From Hallerella sp963652365 (GTDB taxonomy: Bacteria > Fibrobacterota > Fibrobacteria > Fibrobacterales > Fibrobacteraceae), in assembly GCA_963652365.1 (NCBI GenBank), contig CAVJTH010000011.1, positions 1 through 64,000 of the forward strand: a stretch of DNA of 64,000 nt, in the 5' to 3' direction. Below, in pieces: positions 26,086 to 33,812 of this stretch (the stretch's first letter is position 1; the number at the start of each line of letters is the position of its first letter). The notes under the pieces are model-generated. The model was not told the DNA's origin. It saw nothing but the letters and a program-made list of their open reading frames with translations, and ran no database searches. A program made the position numbers and the translations under genes.

Positions 26086-26850
26086 CTACTTCGCTTCCGC
26101 GGCGTCGATGATTTCCTTGAAGGTGTTCGCCTTCAGACCGGCACCGCCGATAAGACCGCCGTCAATGTCCTTCTGCGCGAGAAGTCCCGCGGCGTTTGCG
26201 CCCTTCATCGATCCGCCGTACTGGATGCGCATGTCTTCGGCGACCTTTTCGCCGTAGAGTTCCTGGATGACGGAACGGATGTAGGCGTGCGCTTCTTCCG
26301 CCTGTTCGTCGGTCGCGGTCTTGCCCGTGCCGATAGCCCAGACCGGTTCGTAGGCGAGGACGACGTTCTTGTCCGCATCTTCCGCGGAGACGCCCTGGAG
26401 TGCGCCCTTGATCTGGAGGCCGAGGATTTCCTTGAGAGTGCCCGCTTCGCGCTGGGCGAGAGTTTCGCCGATGCAGATGATGACCTTGATGCCCGCTTCG
26501 AGGGTCTTCTTGACCTTGAGGTTCACGGTCTCTTCCGTTTCGTGGAAGTACTGGCGCTGTTCGGAGTGTCCGATGATGATGTAGTCGGCGCCGATTTCCT
26601 TGACCATGTCAACGGAAACCTTTCCGGTGTAGGCGCCCTGGTCCTTCCAGTGGATGTCCTGGACGGCGAGCTTCACGTTGGAACCCTTGATGACGTCGGC
26701 GACCTTTGCCGCGGCGAGATATGTCGGGGCGATGACCACTTCGGTCTTCTTCGCATCCTTGACCGCTTCGACGATGTCCTTCGCGAGCTGGACGCTTTCG
26801 CTCACGGTCTTGTTCATTTTCCAGTTACCAGCAATGATGTACTGACGCAT
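26086..26850 (-). CDS. tpiA: Triosephosphate isomerase
   Basis: TpiA interconverts dihydroxyacetone phosphate and glyceraldehyde 3-phosphate in glycolysis. The 254-residue TIM barrel has IIAGNWKMNKT with the catalytic Lys, IIGHSEQRQYFHET with the catalytic His, VLAYEPVWAIGTGKTA with the catalytic Glu, and the phosphate-binding IQYGGSMKGANA and GGLIGGAGLKA. ATG 26850 is preferred over an upstream in-frame start; AGGAG lies 9 nt upstream. It is the first gene of tpiA-secG-tRNA-Leu. Confidence 0.98.
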   Translation of the reverse strand: MRQYIIAGNWKMNKTVSESVQLAKDIVEAVKDAKKTEVVIAPTYLAAAKVADVIKGSNVKLAVQDIHWKDQGAYTGKVSVDMVKEIGADYIIIGHSEQRQYFHETEETVNLKVKKTLEAGIKVIICIGETLAQREAGTLKEILGLQIKGALQGVSAEDADKNVVLAYEPVWAIGTGKTATDEQAEEAHAYIRSVIQELYGEKVAEDMRIQYGGSMKGANAAGLLAQKDIDGGLIGGAGLKANTFKEIIDAAEAK

Positions 26851-26897
26851 ATGGAGAAACTCCTTCGATAAGGTTGAAATTTTCACGGAGAATTTAG

Positions 26898-26926
26898 AAA
26901 AAAAGCGCTGCCTTGCGAGACAACGC
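26898..26926 (-). terminator. Intrinsic terminator after the BamE-like lipoprotein
   Basis: On the minus strand GCGTTGTCT/AGGCAGCGC form a 9-bp stem with two G-U pairs and a CGCA loop, followed by seven T residues. It lies 18 bp past the stop at 26944. Confidence 0.85.
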
Positions 26927-26943
26927 CAAAACGAAACGCCGGT

Positions 26944-27372
26944 TTAGTAGGTCGATTCGATGCTTGCCTTGGGTGGCTCGGATCCGCCGTAGCGGTCGCC
27001 TTCGATCTTGTCGAGAACCAGCTCGCTTTCGTAGCCCTTCATGCGGACCGCTTCGGGGGTCTTCCACTTGAGCCGCGTGATCAGCTGCCCGTCACGGGTG
27101 AGGTATTCCCAGACGTAGCCTTCCTGCATTTCGCGGTCGGGAGGTCCCCAGAGAAGATTCACCATTTCCTGGGTCATGCCCTCTTCGATGTAGCCTTTGA
27201 GGAAAATGTCCTTGAGGCGCTTTTCGATGCCCATGCTTTCCTTGGTGGCGAAGTATTCGCGCTCATACTGTTCGACGCCGCGTTCGACGAGGACAGAAGA
27301 CGAATAGCGGCTGTTGCACGCCGAGAACGCGAGGGCGGAAAGCCCGATTGCGATTAACCTGTAAAGTTTCAT
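26944..27372 (-). CDS. Lipoprotein with BamE/SmpA-like domain
   Basis: The 142-residue protein has a lipoprotein signal peptide with lipobox FSAC (Cys19). The mature part contains IEEGMTQEMVNLLWGPPDRE and VWEYLTRDGQ, the pattern of the small alpha-beta BamE/SmpA fold (GMTxxxVxxxLGxPD... Wxy), where it would support outer-membrane protein assembly or an unrelated envelope role. AGGAG lies upstream of the ATG. It follows the Mla operon after a 55-bp gap that contains a TATTTT hexamer, so it may have its own promoter. BamE identity is not established. Confidence 0.75.
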   Translation of the reverse strand: MKLYRLIAIGLSALAFSACNSRYSSSVLVERGVEQYEREYFATKESMGIEKRLKDIFLKGYIEEGMTQEMVNLLWGPPDREMQEGYVWEYLTRDGQLITRLKWKTPEAVRMKGYESELVLDKIEGDRYGGSEPPKASIESTY

Positions 27373-27427
27373 AGTCGCTCCTGAAAGAGTTGTCCTCGAA
27401 AAATAAGAATTTTTTAGGAGGTGCGGC

Positions 27428-28054
27428 CTACCGGGCTTCCTTTTCCGCGGTTTCCTGCGCTTTTTCGGCGAGGATCTTCTCGATTTCGCGGATAGCGTCC
27501 TCTGCGTAGCGCGTCACGAGCGCGGATGCCGACTTCGCGACTTCGAGAGGCGTGCGGCTTTCGAGCGCCTTCCGCTCGTCATAGGCGCGTTTCCAGAGGG
27601 TCTTTCCCGTCTTGCCTTCGCGGAGCGTAAGTTCCACGGCGACGCGGGCGAAGGTTTCCGAAGAATCCGAGTCGATTTCCTCGATCGCGTTCAGGTAGCC
27701 GGAAAGTTCCAGGTCGGGGATTTCCGATGCCCGGCGTTCCACCCGCGCAAAGAGGCCGCTCTCCCGCATGACGCTGGCGACGGTATTTGTCACCTGGTGC
27801 TCGGGCGAGCTTGCCCAGAAATCGTTGCCGTAGGACATGAACTCGTAGGGGGATTCCCGATAGACGATGTTGGGTTGGCTGTAGGCGGGGTCGATCGAAA
27901 ACTTCTGGACGACCAGCCGGTAGGGCGTTTCGCTCGAAACCTTGGCGACGCTTTCGCTTGCGAGCGTGTAGTAGCGGTTCTCGACGGAACTTCCGGCGCA
28001 GCCGAAGAGGAACAGCGCGGAAAGCGAAGAGAGGAAGAGTGATGTCTTTTTCAT
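27428..28054 (-). CDS. ABC-type transport auxiliary lipoprotein (PqiC/MlaC-position)
   Basis: The 208-residue lipoprotein (lipobox FLFGC, Cys19) belongs to the ABC_trans_aux/PqiC family of outer-membrane lipoproteins that accompany MCE transporters: YYTLASES near the N-terminus, VVQKFSIDPAYSQPNIVYRESPYEFMSYGNDFWASSP in the centre (family core YRxSPYEV...W), and a conserved C-terminal region of repeated Ala/Val helices. It is the last gene of the mlaEFD-type operon, 14 bp after the MCE gene. Confidence 0.88.
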   Translation of the reverse strand: MKKTSLFLSSLSALFLFGCAGSSVENRYYTLASESVAKVSSETPYRLVVQKFSIDPAYSQPNIVYRESPYEFMSYGNDFWASSPEHQVTNTVASVMRESGLFARVERRASEIPDLELSGYLNAIEEIDSDSSETFARVAVELTLREGKTGKTLWKRAYDERKALESRTPLEVAKSASALVTRYAEDAIREIEKILAEKAQETAEKEAR

Positions 28055-28068
28055 CGGGAGCCTCGGGT

Positions 28069-28992
28069 CTAACGACCGGATTTCTTTTCGGAACGGATCA
28101 GCGCGGACGGGTTCTGGCGAATCTTCTGGGAGAACTCGGAAAGATTCGAAAGGACGATGTCGAGCTTGTCGAGAACTTCGGAAACGTCGCCCTGCGTGTT
28201 GTAGAGGAAAAGGTCCGTGCGGTCCAGAAATCCCCGGAGGGAGGCGAGCGTGGAGACCAGGTCCGCGTTGATGGTCTTCGTGTCGATGTCCTGGATCTTT
28301 TCCTGGACGAGGAGCATGTTCTGTTCGAGCTTCTGGGCGAGTTCCGCCTTTTCGACGTCGCCGAGAATCTTGCGCAGCGCGGTCGCGGACGCTTCGATTT
28401 CCCGGAGGGGCTTTTCCGCGTCGTGCGTGATGCGGCTCGTGTTCGCGCTTGCCCGTTCCAGGTTCCTGAGCGTATTCTCGATGTGCGCGGCGTTTTCTTC
28501 GGAAAGGATCTTGCCTAGCCTGTCGAAAGTGTCGTTCAGGTTTTCCACCGTCGTTTCCGCCTTGCCGGATATCTTCGTGAAAACGTTTGTCCCGGCGAGG
28601 ACCTTTCCGCCTTCGGGAATGTCCGGTTCCGTCGCCTGTCCGCCAGACAGCACCAGGTCCTTCTTGCCGGTGAGCGAAATGCCGTTCGTCATCTGGGCGC
28701 GCGTCCCGGTCTTGATGGGGGTGCCGCTCTGGACGTCGAACTCGACGACGACGTTTCCGAGATCGGTGCTGTCGATGTAGATCTTCGCCACGTTTCCGAC
28801 TTCGATGCCGTTCAGCATGACCTTCGCGTCGATGGAAAGTCCGATGACGGATTCGGAAAAAACCGTGTAGTAGCGCGTCTTCTTGTTCGAAAGCTGCTGC
28901 TGGGCGATGAAGATGGTGAAGCCGATGGCGGCTCCGAGGCAGATGAGCAGGAAGATTCCCAGACGAATGCGTTCAGTTCTTGTCGTATCCAT
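28069..28992 (-). CDS. mlaD: MCE-domain lipid-transport protein (MlaD-like)
   Basis: The 307-residue protein has one N-terminal transmembrane helix (about residues 11-30, LGIFLLICLGAAIGFTIFI) and an MCE domain (about 40-120, SVIGLSIDAKVMLNGIEVGNV... GISLTGKKDLVLSGG). The rest is a long helical region (about 150-290) expected to build the needle or collar of the hexamer. It sits between the ATPase and the auxiliary lipoprotein genes with gaps of 8 and 14 bp. The family moves phospholipids between inner and outer membranes; the direction is not known here. Confidence 0.9.
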   Translation of the reverse strand: MDTTRTERIRLGIFLLICLGAAIGFTIFIAQQQLSNKKTRYYTVFSESVIGLSIDAKVMLNGIEVGNVAKIYIDSTDLGNVVVEFDVQSGTPIKTGTRAQMTNGISLTGKKDLVLSGGQATEPDIPEGGKVLAGTNVFTKISGKAETTVENLNDTFDRLGKILSEENAAHIENTLRNLERASANTSRITHDAEKPLREIEASATALRKILGDVEKAELAQKLEQNMLLVQEKIQDIDTKTINADLVSTLASLRGFLDRTDLFLYNTQGDVSEVLDKLDIVLSNLSEFSQKIRQNPSALIRSEKKSGR

Positions 28993-29000
28993 GGAAGTTT

Positions 29001-29783
29001 TCAGTCCTCAAAGTCAAAATGGATGAGTTCGCGGCTTTTGATCGTTTCCCGGCAGTTTCGCGCAAAGAAGTCCCGGATAGCCGGAATCTCGGAATGGAGG
29101 CCTTCGTCTAGCGTGGCGTCCATCAGGACCAGGCCGCGTTCGAGGTAGATGAACCTGTCGCAGATGGTTCGAATGCTTTCGAGCTCGTGCGATACGACGA
29201 CGACGGATACGCCCAGCGTGTCGCGCAATTCGAGCAGAAGTTCGTCTAGCGAGCGCGACGTGACCGGATCGAGACCGGCAGACGGTTCGTCGCAAAAGAG
29301 AAGTTCCGGTTCGAAGGCGATTGCCCGGGCGAGTGCCGCGCGCTTTCTCATGCCGCCGGACAGCTCGGACGGAAACTTGTAGAACGCGTTCAGCAGGTGC
29401 ACCTTTTCCAGACGGTCCGCGGCGATTTCGTCGAGCGTTCTCTGCGAAAGGCTCGGGTAGCTGCGTCGCAGGGGAAGTTCGACGTTCTGCGCGACGGTGA
29501 GGCTCGTGAGGAGCGCCCCGCCCTGGAAGAGAACTCCCGTGCGTCTGCGGATGGAGTCGGGAATCGGTTCGCGCATCGGGATTTCCGTTCCGAAATACGA
29601 GATGGAACCGGATTTCATGTGTTCGAGCTTCAGGATGTTGTTCAGAAGCGTCGATTTGCCGGAGCCCGATTCTCCGAGTATCAGACGGATCTCGCGCGGG
29701 GCGACCGAAAAGGAAACGTTCCGGAGAATGGTCTTTCGACCGTATCCTGCGCGCAAATGCTTGACTTGGAGAACCGTTTCCAT
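29001..29783 (-). CDS. mlaF: MCE-associated ABC ATPase (MlaF-like)
   Basis: The 260-residue ATPase has Walker A LGESGSGKSTLLN, signature ELSGGMRKRAALARAI (the family's GGM variant), Walker B LLFCDEPSAGLDPVTS and the switch VVSHELESI. These match the MlaF/Ttg2A group. It lies 9 bp after the permease gene. A long alternative frame in the same region is not coding. Confidence 0.94.
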   Translation of the reverse strand: METVLQVKHLRAGYGRKTILRNVSFSVAPREIRLILGESGSGKSTLLNNILKLEHMKSGSISYFGTEIPMREPIPDSIRRRTGVLFQGGALLTSLTVAQNVELPLRRSYPSLSQRTLDEIAADRLEKVHLLNAFYKFPSELSGGMRKRAALARAIAFEPELLFCDEPSAGLDPVTSRSLDELLLELRDTLGVSVVVVSHELESIRTICDRFIYLERGLVLMDATLDEGLHSEIPAIRDFFARNCRETIKSRELIHFDFED

Positions 29784-29792
29784 GGATGCCCG

Positions 29793-30863
29793 CTAGTAAT
29801 AGATGAAGGAGAATATCGCATCGGCGACGATGATGCCCGAGATGGACGTGACGACGCAGGATGTCGTCGCCTTTCCGACCGCGTCGGCTCCTCCGCGGAC
29901 GTTCATGCCTTTCTGTGCGGCGACGAGAGTGATGATCCAGGCGAACACCAGGGACTTGACCATGCTTTTCGCAATCAGGAGAAGCGTGATGCCGTCCTTT
30001 AGCGAGAACCAGTAGTTGATGGGGGAAACTTCGCAAATCATGTCGGCGACGATGAGACCCGCGAGGCATCCGAGGATGGACGCGCAGAAGGAGAGAAGCG
30101 GCACTGCGACGCACATCGCCTTGAACTTTGGAAGGACCAGATACTGGATCGGCTGGATTCCCATCGTACGGAGAGCCTTGATCTCTTCGGCGACCGTCAT
30201 GCTCGCGATTTCCGCCGTGATGGAACTTCCCGAACGCCCGGCGAGAATGATCGACGTGAGAAGCGGCCCGATTTCCGCGAACATGAGAAATCCCAGTCCG
30301 GAAGAAAGGTACGACGCGGCGCCGACAGCGTTCAGCATTCCCGCGCTCTGGACGGCGAGCGTGAACGCGATCAGGAACACCAGGAGAAAGACGATGCCGC
30401 AGGCTTCGCTGCCTAGCCGGAGCAGCTGGAGAGCCGTGCCGCGAAACGGGAGACGCTGCTTGTCGAAAGGCCTGAAGAACGTCCAGTAGAGACTTTCGGA
30501 AAGCAGATAGAAAAAGGTCTTGAGACCGCCGAAGAGAAAGAATCCGTAATCGCCGAGCCTTTCGACAATACCCATCCTGTTTTCGGGCTCCTTGGCGGGG
30601 ACCGTGTGGACCGTTATCTGGGAAATCTGCCTTTTCAGTTCGGGCGAAAATCCGGCGAGAACCAGTTTTCTGCCGAGCTCCTTCGCGCGGATTCCGATGC
30701 TTGCGAGAAGCGATTCGCCGAGAAAGTCGAGGTGGACAAGCGAGGAACCGTCCAGGCGCAGATTCCCGTTCTGAAAGATTCGGGAACAGCTTTTCTGGAT
30801 ATCCGCGAGCGTTTCCGGGGAAATCTCCCGGGGAAGCCGTAAGGTTGTAAATTCCTTGTCCAT
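29793..30863 (-). CDS. mlaE: MCE-associated permease with fused STAS domain (MlaB-MlaE type)
   Basis: The 356 residues begin with a roughly 95-residue STAS-like domain (LRLDGSSLVHLDFLGESLLASIG, RQISQITVH) that matches separate MlaB proteins, followed by the MlaE permease domain (about 110-356) with five to six helices and the conserved EIGPLLTSIILAGRSGSSITAEIASMTVAEEIKAL segment (split here as GPLLTSIILAGRSGSSITAE and TVAEEIKALRTMG). The fusion explains why no mlaB gene is seen. It heads the operon; a TAAATT hexamer lies 9 nt before the ATG. Confidence 0.93.
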   Translation of the reverse strand: MDKEFTTLRLPREISPETLADIQKSCSRIFQNGNLRLDGSSLVHLDFLGESLLASIGIRAKELGRKLVLAGFSPELKRQISQITVHTVPAKEPENRMGIVERLGDYGFFLFGGLKTFFYLLSESLYWTFFRPFDKQRLPFRGTALQLLRLGSEACGIVFLLVFLIAFTLAVQSAGMLNAVGAASYLSSGLGFLMFAEIGPLLTSIILAGRSGSSITAEIASMTVAEEIKALRTMGIQPIQYLVLPKFKAMCVAVPLLSFCASILGCLAGLIVADMICEVSPINYWFSLKDGITLLLIAKSMVKSLVFAWIITLVAAQKGMNVRGGADAVGKATTSCVVTSISGIIVADAIFSFIYY

Positions 30864-30988
30864 CGGGCCCCCAATTTAGAAAAGAATCCGTTTCTGCCTG
30901 GAACATTCTCGAAAACTTTTGACGAAAGGCCTTGTTTCGGGGATGGAGCTTGCGATGGAATAGCCGTTTTTTTTTTAACTTTTCGCCG

Positions 30989-31966
30989 ATGAATTTTTCG
31001 CGCCTGTGGAAGAATGCCGTTCTGTGTGTCGCAGTCCTTGTCGGTTTCGCGTTTGCCGACATTTTCGACATGAACGGGCTTTACGGACTGAAATACGGGC
31101 CGAATCTCTCGATGACCATTGCCGGGAACACGCCGATTGTCTGGGGACAGTGGCTTTGCCAGAACTTCAACACCGTTTCCTTCAACTGGATAGAGCCCCT
31201 GCGAAAGCTCCCTTACGGGCATGCGACCGAGCCTTCTGCCGCCCTGCTTCGATTTTCCGCCGATGCCGAAGTGACGCCCTTTTACGGAGGCTTTCGTCTG
31301 GGAATCGGAGGACGCCCGTTTGAAATCAATCCGCAAATCGAGGCGCGGTTTATCTATGAAAACTACACGTATTTCAAGTCCAACGTGGAAATGACTCTCG
31401 CGAGCAACGGGAACAGCGGAAACATCGCGGATTCCTGGAATGCGGACTGGATTACGGAACGGGTCTATTCGGAGGATGCCGCAGTCGATTTCATGCAGAA
31501 CTTCGCGTTCTTCTTCGATCTGGAATACGGATTCGGGACCGATGGAATCCTCGGTCTTGGGATGCACTACACGTTGGTGGACATCAGCACGTCCTACGAG
31601 GGAAAAAGCTATGACTTTCGTCGCAACGTCCCGGTTTTCAGCCGCGACTTCATCATCGACCTGATCGCCTATGCCTATATTCCCATGACATCGCACTGGG
31701 CCATCTCGGGTTACCTGAACCAATACAATACGGGAAATTCCAAGTCGTCGAACGATTCGTATCTCAAGGAGCCGCTGAGCTTTACCATCGCTCTGATCGG
31801 GCCTTCCCTGAACTGGGAAAACAGGCAGAACCGGCTGACTCTTCTCGGCGGTTTCTGGAAAAGGGAAAAGAAGCGCTTCTACAAGGGGAGCAGAGCGCAG
31901 CAGTTCCTAGTCCATCTGCAGTATCAGAGGAATTTTGGCTTCGGAATCGCCGTGCCAGAGGATTGA
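30989..31966 (+). CDS. Outer-membrane beta-barrel protein of unknown function
   Basis: About 325 residues. ATG 30989 gives a clear signal peptide (MNFSRLWKNAVLCVAVLVGF, cleavage near FADI) and has TAACTT 7 nt upstream. The mature part is aromatic-rich with alternating hydrophobic strands (for example FGTDGILGLGMHYTLVDIST and LNWENRQNRLTLLGGFW), as expected of a barrel. It ends in FGFGIAVPED, so it lacks a terminal aromatic residue. It is divergent from the Mla operon and its last 60 bp overlap the convergent gene at 31907. The family is not recognised. Confidence 0.75.
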   Translation: MNFSRLWKNAVLCVAVLVGFAFADIFDMNGLYGLKYGPNLSMTIAGNTPIVWGQWLCQNFNTVSFNWIEPLRKLPYGHATEPSAALLRFSADAEVTPFYGGFRLGIGGRPFEINPQIEARFIYENYTYFKSNVEMTLASNGNSGNIADSWNADWITERVYSEDAAVDFMQNFAFFFDLEYGFGTDGILGLGMHYTLVDISTSYEGKSYDFRRNVPVFSRDFIIDLIAYAYIPMTSHWAISGYLNQYNTGNSKSSNDSYLKEPLSFTIALIGPSLNWENRQNRLTLLGGFWKREKKRFYKGSRAQQFLVHLQYQRNFGFGIAVPED

Positions 31967-32512
31967 CGGAAAGCCGCCCGTTTCGGGAATGTCCCGGGGA
32001 ATCCTTCGCGCTGTCCGCACCCAGAGCGATCCGCGCCCGCCCTTGCCGGAAAAGTCGATAATCGCGGGGAGAACGATTCCGTCGTAGTCCTTTCGGCTGT
32101 GGATGGCGACGGTGTCGGGAGCCGCGCTGTCTTCGCAGGGGAGGTTTCCGCGCGCGAGACTTTCGAGATGGTTCCAGGTGAGCGGGCTTTCGCCGATGAA
32201 TTCCTGGAGATGGTGCCTTGCCATCTGGCGGCGAGCCTTTTCCTTTCGAAATTCCATGTAGCGGAAGTCCTTCGACGAAACGTAGCGGAAGGAGTCCCTG
32301 CCCGAAAGGACGATGTCGAACGTGTCCGCGGACCCGGGGACGTGTCTCCAGAAGAGCGTGAAGTGGACAGGGAAAAAGTCGCGATTGACGAATCGCCCCT
32401 CGATGGAAGCCTGGAAACCGGTGTCGAGAGGATTTTCGGGACATTCGGCAGAAAAAAGCGATTCGGCGAAAAATCCAAGGAAAATGGCCGATGCGAGGAA
32501 GAGGCGAGGCAT
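31907..32512 (-). CDS. Exported protein of unknown function
   Basis: The 201-residue product has a signal peptide (MPRLFLASAIFLGFFAESLF, cleavage near SAECP) and a mature domain with a short beta-rich core (FQASIEGRFVNRDFFPVHFTLFWR) and conserved-looking RDYDGIVLPAIIDFSG-like elements (seen as KDYDGIVLPAIIDFSGKGGR). It is the last of three minus-strand genes after rsmG and the MerR regulator (16 bp gap). The 60-bp tail-to-tail overlap with the barrel gene is long; the frame may end earlier in related strains. Confidence 0.65.
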   Translation of the reverse strand: MPRLFLASAIFLGFFAESLFSAECPENPLDTGFQASIEGRFVNRDFFPVHFTLFWRHVPGSADTFDIVLSGRDSFRYVSSKDFRYMEFRKEKARRQMARHHLQEFIGESPLTWNHLESLARGNLPCEDSAAPDTVAIHSRKDYDGIVLPAIIDFSGKGGRGSLWVRTARRIPRDIPETGGFPSILWHGDSEAKIPLILQMD

Positions 32513-32528
32513 GTCTCGGTTCCGGATT

Positions 32529-33002
32529 CTAGGCGCTCTGGGCTTCGGCGTTTTCGCGTTCGGGGAAGAATTGCGGATCGCCGAAGAGTTCCTTTCGGAG
32601 CCTGTCGATCGTTTCCGTGTGGGTGACCGCTTCGAGGTTTCCGACCTTGACCGCTTCTTCGTAGAGGCGAATCTTGAACCGGATCTTTCCCAGGATTTTT
32701 TCCAGGGTCGCCATTTCCTTCTGCACGATCAGCTGGCGCCTCCGGAAGAGTGCGAGCCGTTTGGAAAGCGTTCCGTCGCCTTCGTTGTACCACTTGATGT
32801 ATAGGCGAATTTCCTTGATGGGCATCCCGGTCGCCTTGAGGCATTCGATCATCGAGAGCCAGTTGATGTCTTCGTCGGAGTAGCGGCGAATTCCCGAGGA
32901 ATTCTTCTTTACGAAGGGCAGGAGACCTTCCTTTTCGTAATAGCGGAGCGTGTAGGCGGAAAGTCCCGTCTGCCTGGAAACTTGTCCGATGGAATAGAAC
33001 AT
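32529..33002 (-). CDS. MerR-family transcriptional regulator
   Basis: The 157-residue regulator has an N-terminal MerR winged helix: YSIGQVSRQTGLSAYTLRYYEKEGLLPF, then RRYSDEDINWLSMIECLKATGMPIKEIRLYIKW (shown in parts). The C-terminal dimerisation helix is rich in charged residues (LIVQKEMATLEKILGKIRFKIRLYEEAV), and no cysteine-rich metal site is visible, so a metal or redox inducer is not implied. The closest profile is the family that senses small molecules or stress. It follows rsmG by 9 bp. Confidence 0.92.
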   Translation of the reverse strand: MFYSIGQVSRQTGLSAYTLRYYEKEGLLPFVKKNSSGIRRYSDEDINWLSMIECLKATGMPIKEIRLYIKWYNEGDGTLSKRLALFRRRQLIVQKEMATLEKILGKIRFKIRLYEEAVKVGNLEAVTHTETIDRLRKELFGDPQFFPERENAEAQSA

Positions 33003-33011
33003 GGAAACCTC

Positions 33012-33725
33012 CTAGAGTTCTTCCGTCTTTTCGAGAACGATCAGCGCCCTGTCCTGCGTCGAATTCGGAATCCGGTAGAAATGCCTTTCGACGAGCGCGA
33101 ATCCGTAGTCTTCCGGGTGGAGTGTCGCCAGTTCGTCCCTGACGGCCGGTCCTTTCATGAAATAGGCTCTACCGCCGGGCTGCAGGGATTTCTGGATGCG
33201 CGGAAGGGTGAGTTCGATGAGCTCGAAAGCGCGGCTGATGATTCCGGAAACGGGAAACGTCAGGCTGCGGCTTGTCACCTTGTGCCCAAAGACGTCGATT
33301 CCCTTGAGACCGAGTTCCCGGATGACGAGATCCAGAAACTGGATGCGGTTCGGGCGAGGCTCGCAGAGCGTGAGCCGGATTTCGGGATTGACGAGCTTCA
33401 GGGGAATTCCGGGAAATCCCGCGCCGCTGCCGATGTCGATCATTCTTGACGGCCACTTGGGAACGTAGGCGTTGATAAGCGTACAGTCCGCGTAATGCCT
33501 TTCCACGATCGTTTCGAACGCGTTCAGACGGGTCAGGTCCTGGTCCTTGTTGTGTTCCCGCAAGAGCCTGTGATAGGACCACAGCTGTTCCAAGGTCTTG
33601 GGTTCGAGCTCCACGCCGTGATATTCCAGCAGCTGCCTCAATCCGGCGACCGACGGAACGGCCCGCTTTCCGCCAAACAGGGGAAAGTCGATATGGGCGG
33701 GGCGTCTGTTGAACTTTGGCTGCAT
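33012..33725 (-). CDS. rsmG: 16S rRNA m7G527 methyltransferase
   Basis: RsmG (GidB) methylates G527 in 16S rRNA; loss confers low-level streptomycin resistance in other bacteria. The 237-residue protein has the N-terminal LWSYHRLLREHNKDQDLTRL helix, the SAM-binding motif MIDIGSGAGFPGIPLKL and the downstream LCEPRPNRIQFLD. Length is slightly above the usual 207 owing to an N-terminal extension. TATGTTTG upstream ends 4 nt before the ATG (hexamer spacing 6 nt), so the transcript is probably leaderless. Confidence 0.95.
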   Translation of the reverse strand: MQPKFNRRPAHIDFPLFGGKRAVPSVAGLRQLLEYHGVELEPKTLEQLWSYHRLLREHNKDQDLTRLNAFETIVERHYADCTLINAYVPKWPSRMIDIGSGAGFPGIPLKLVNPEIRLTLCEPRPNRIQFLDLVIRELGLKGIDVFGHKVTSRSLTFPVSGIISRAFELIELTLPRIQKSLQPGGRAYFMKGPAVRDELATLHPEDYGFALVERHFYRIPNSTQDRALIVLEKTEEL

Positions 33726-33729
33726 GGTT

Positions 33730-33737
33730 CAAACATA
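33730..33737 (-). promoter_or_regulatory. TAnnTTTG -10 element of rsmG
   Basis: TATGTTTG; the hexamer TATGTT is 6 nt (TGAACC) from the ATG. Confidence 0.5.
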
Positions 33738-33812
33738 GAAAATTCATCGTTTTTTCTTCTCTTCGGAGAAAAATGCGTCTAGAAAGGCGTGTCTTTTAAA
33801 AGGAAATCCAGC

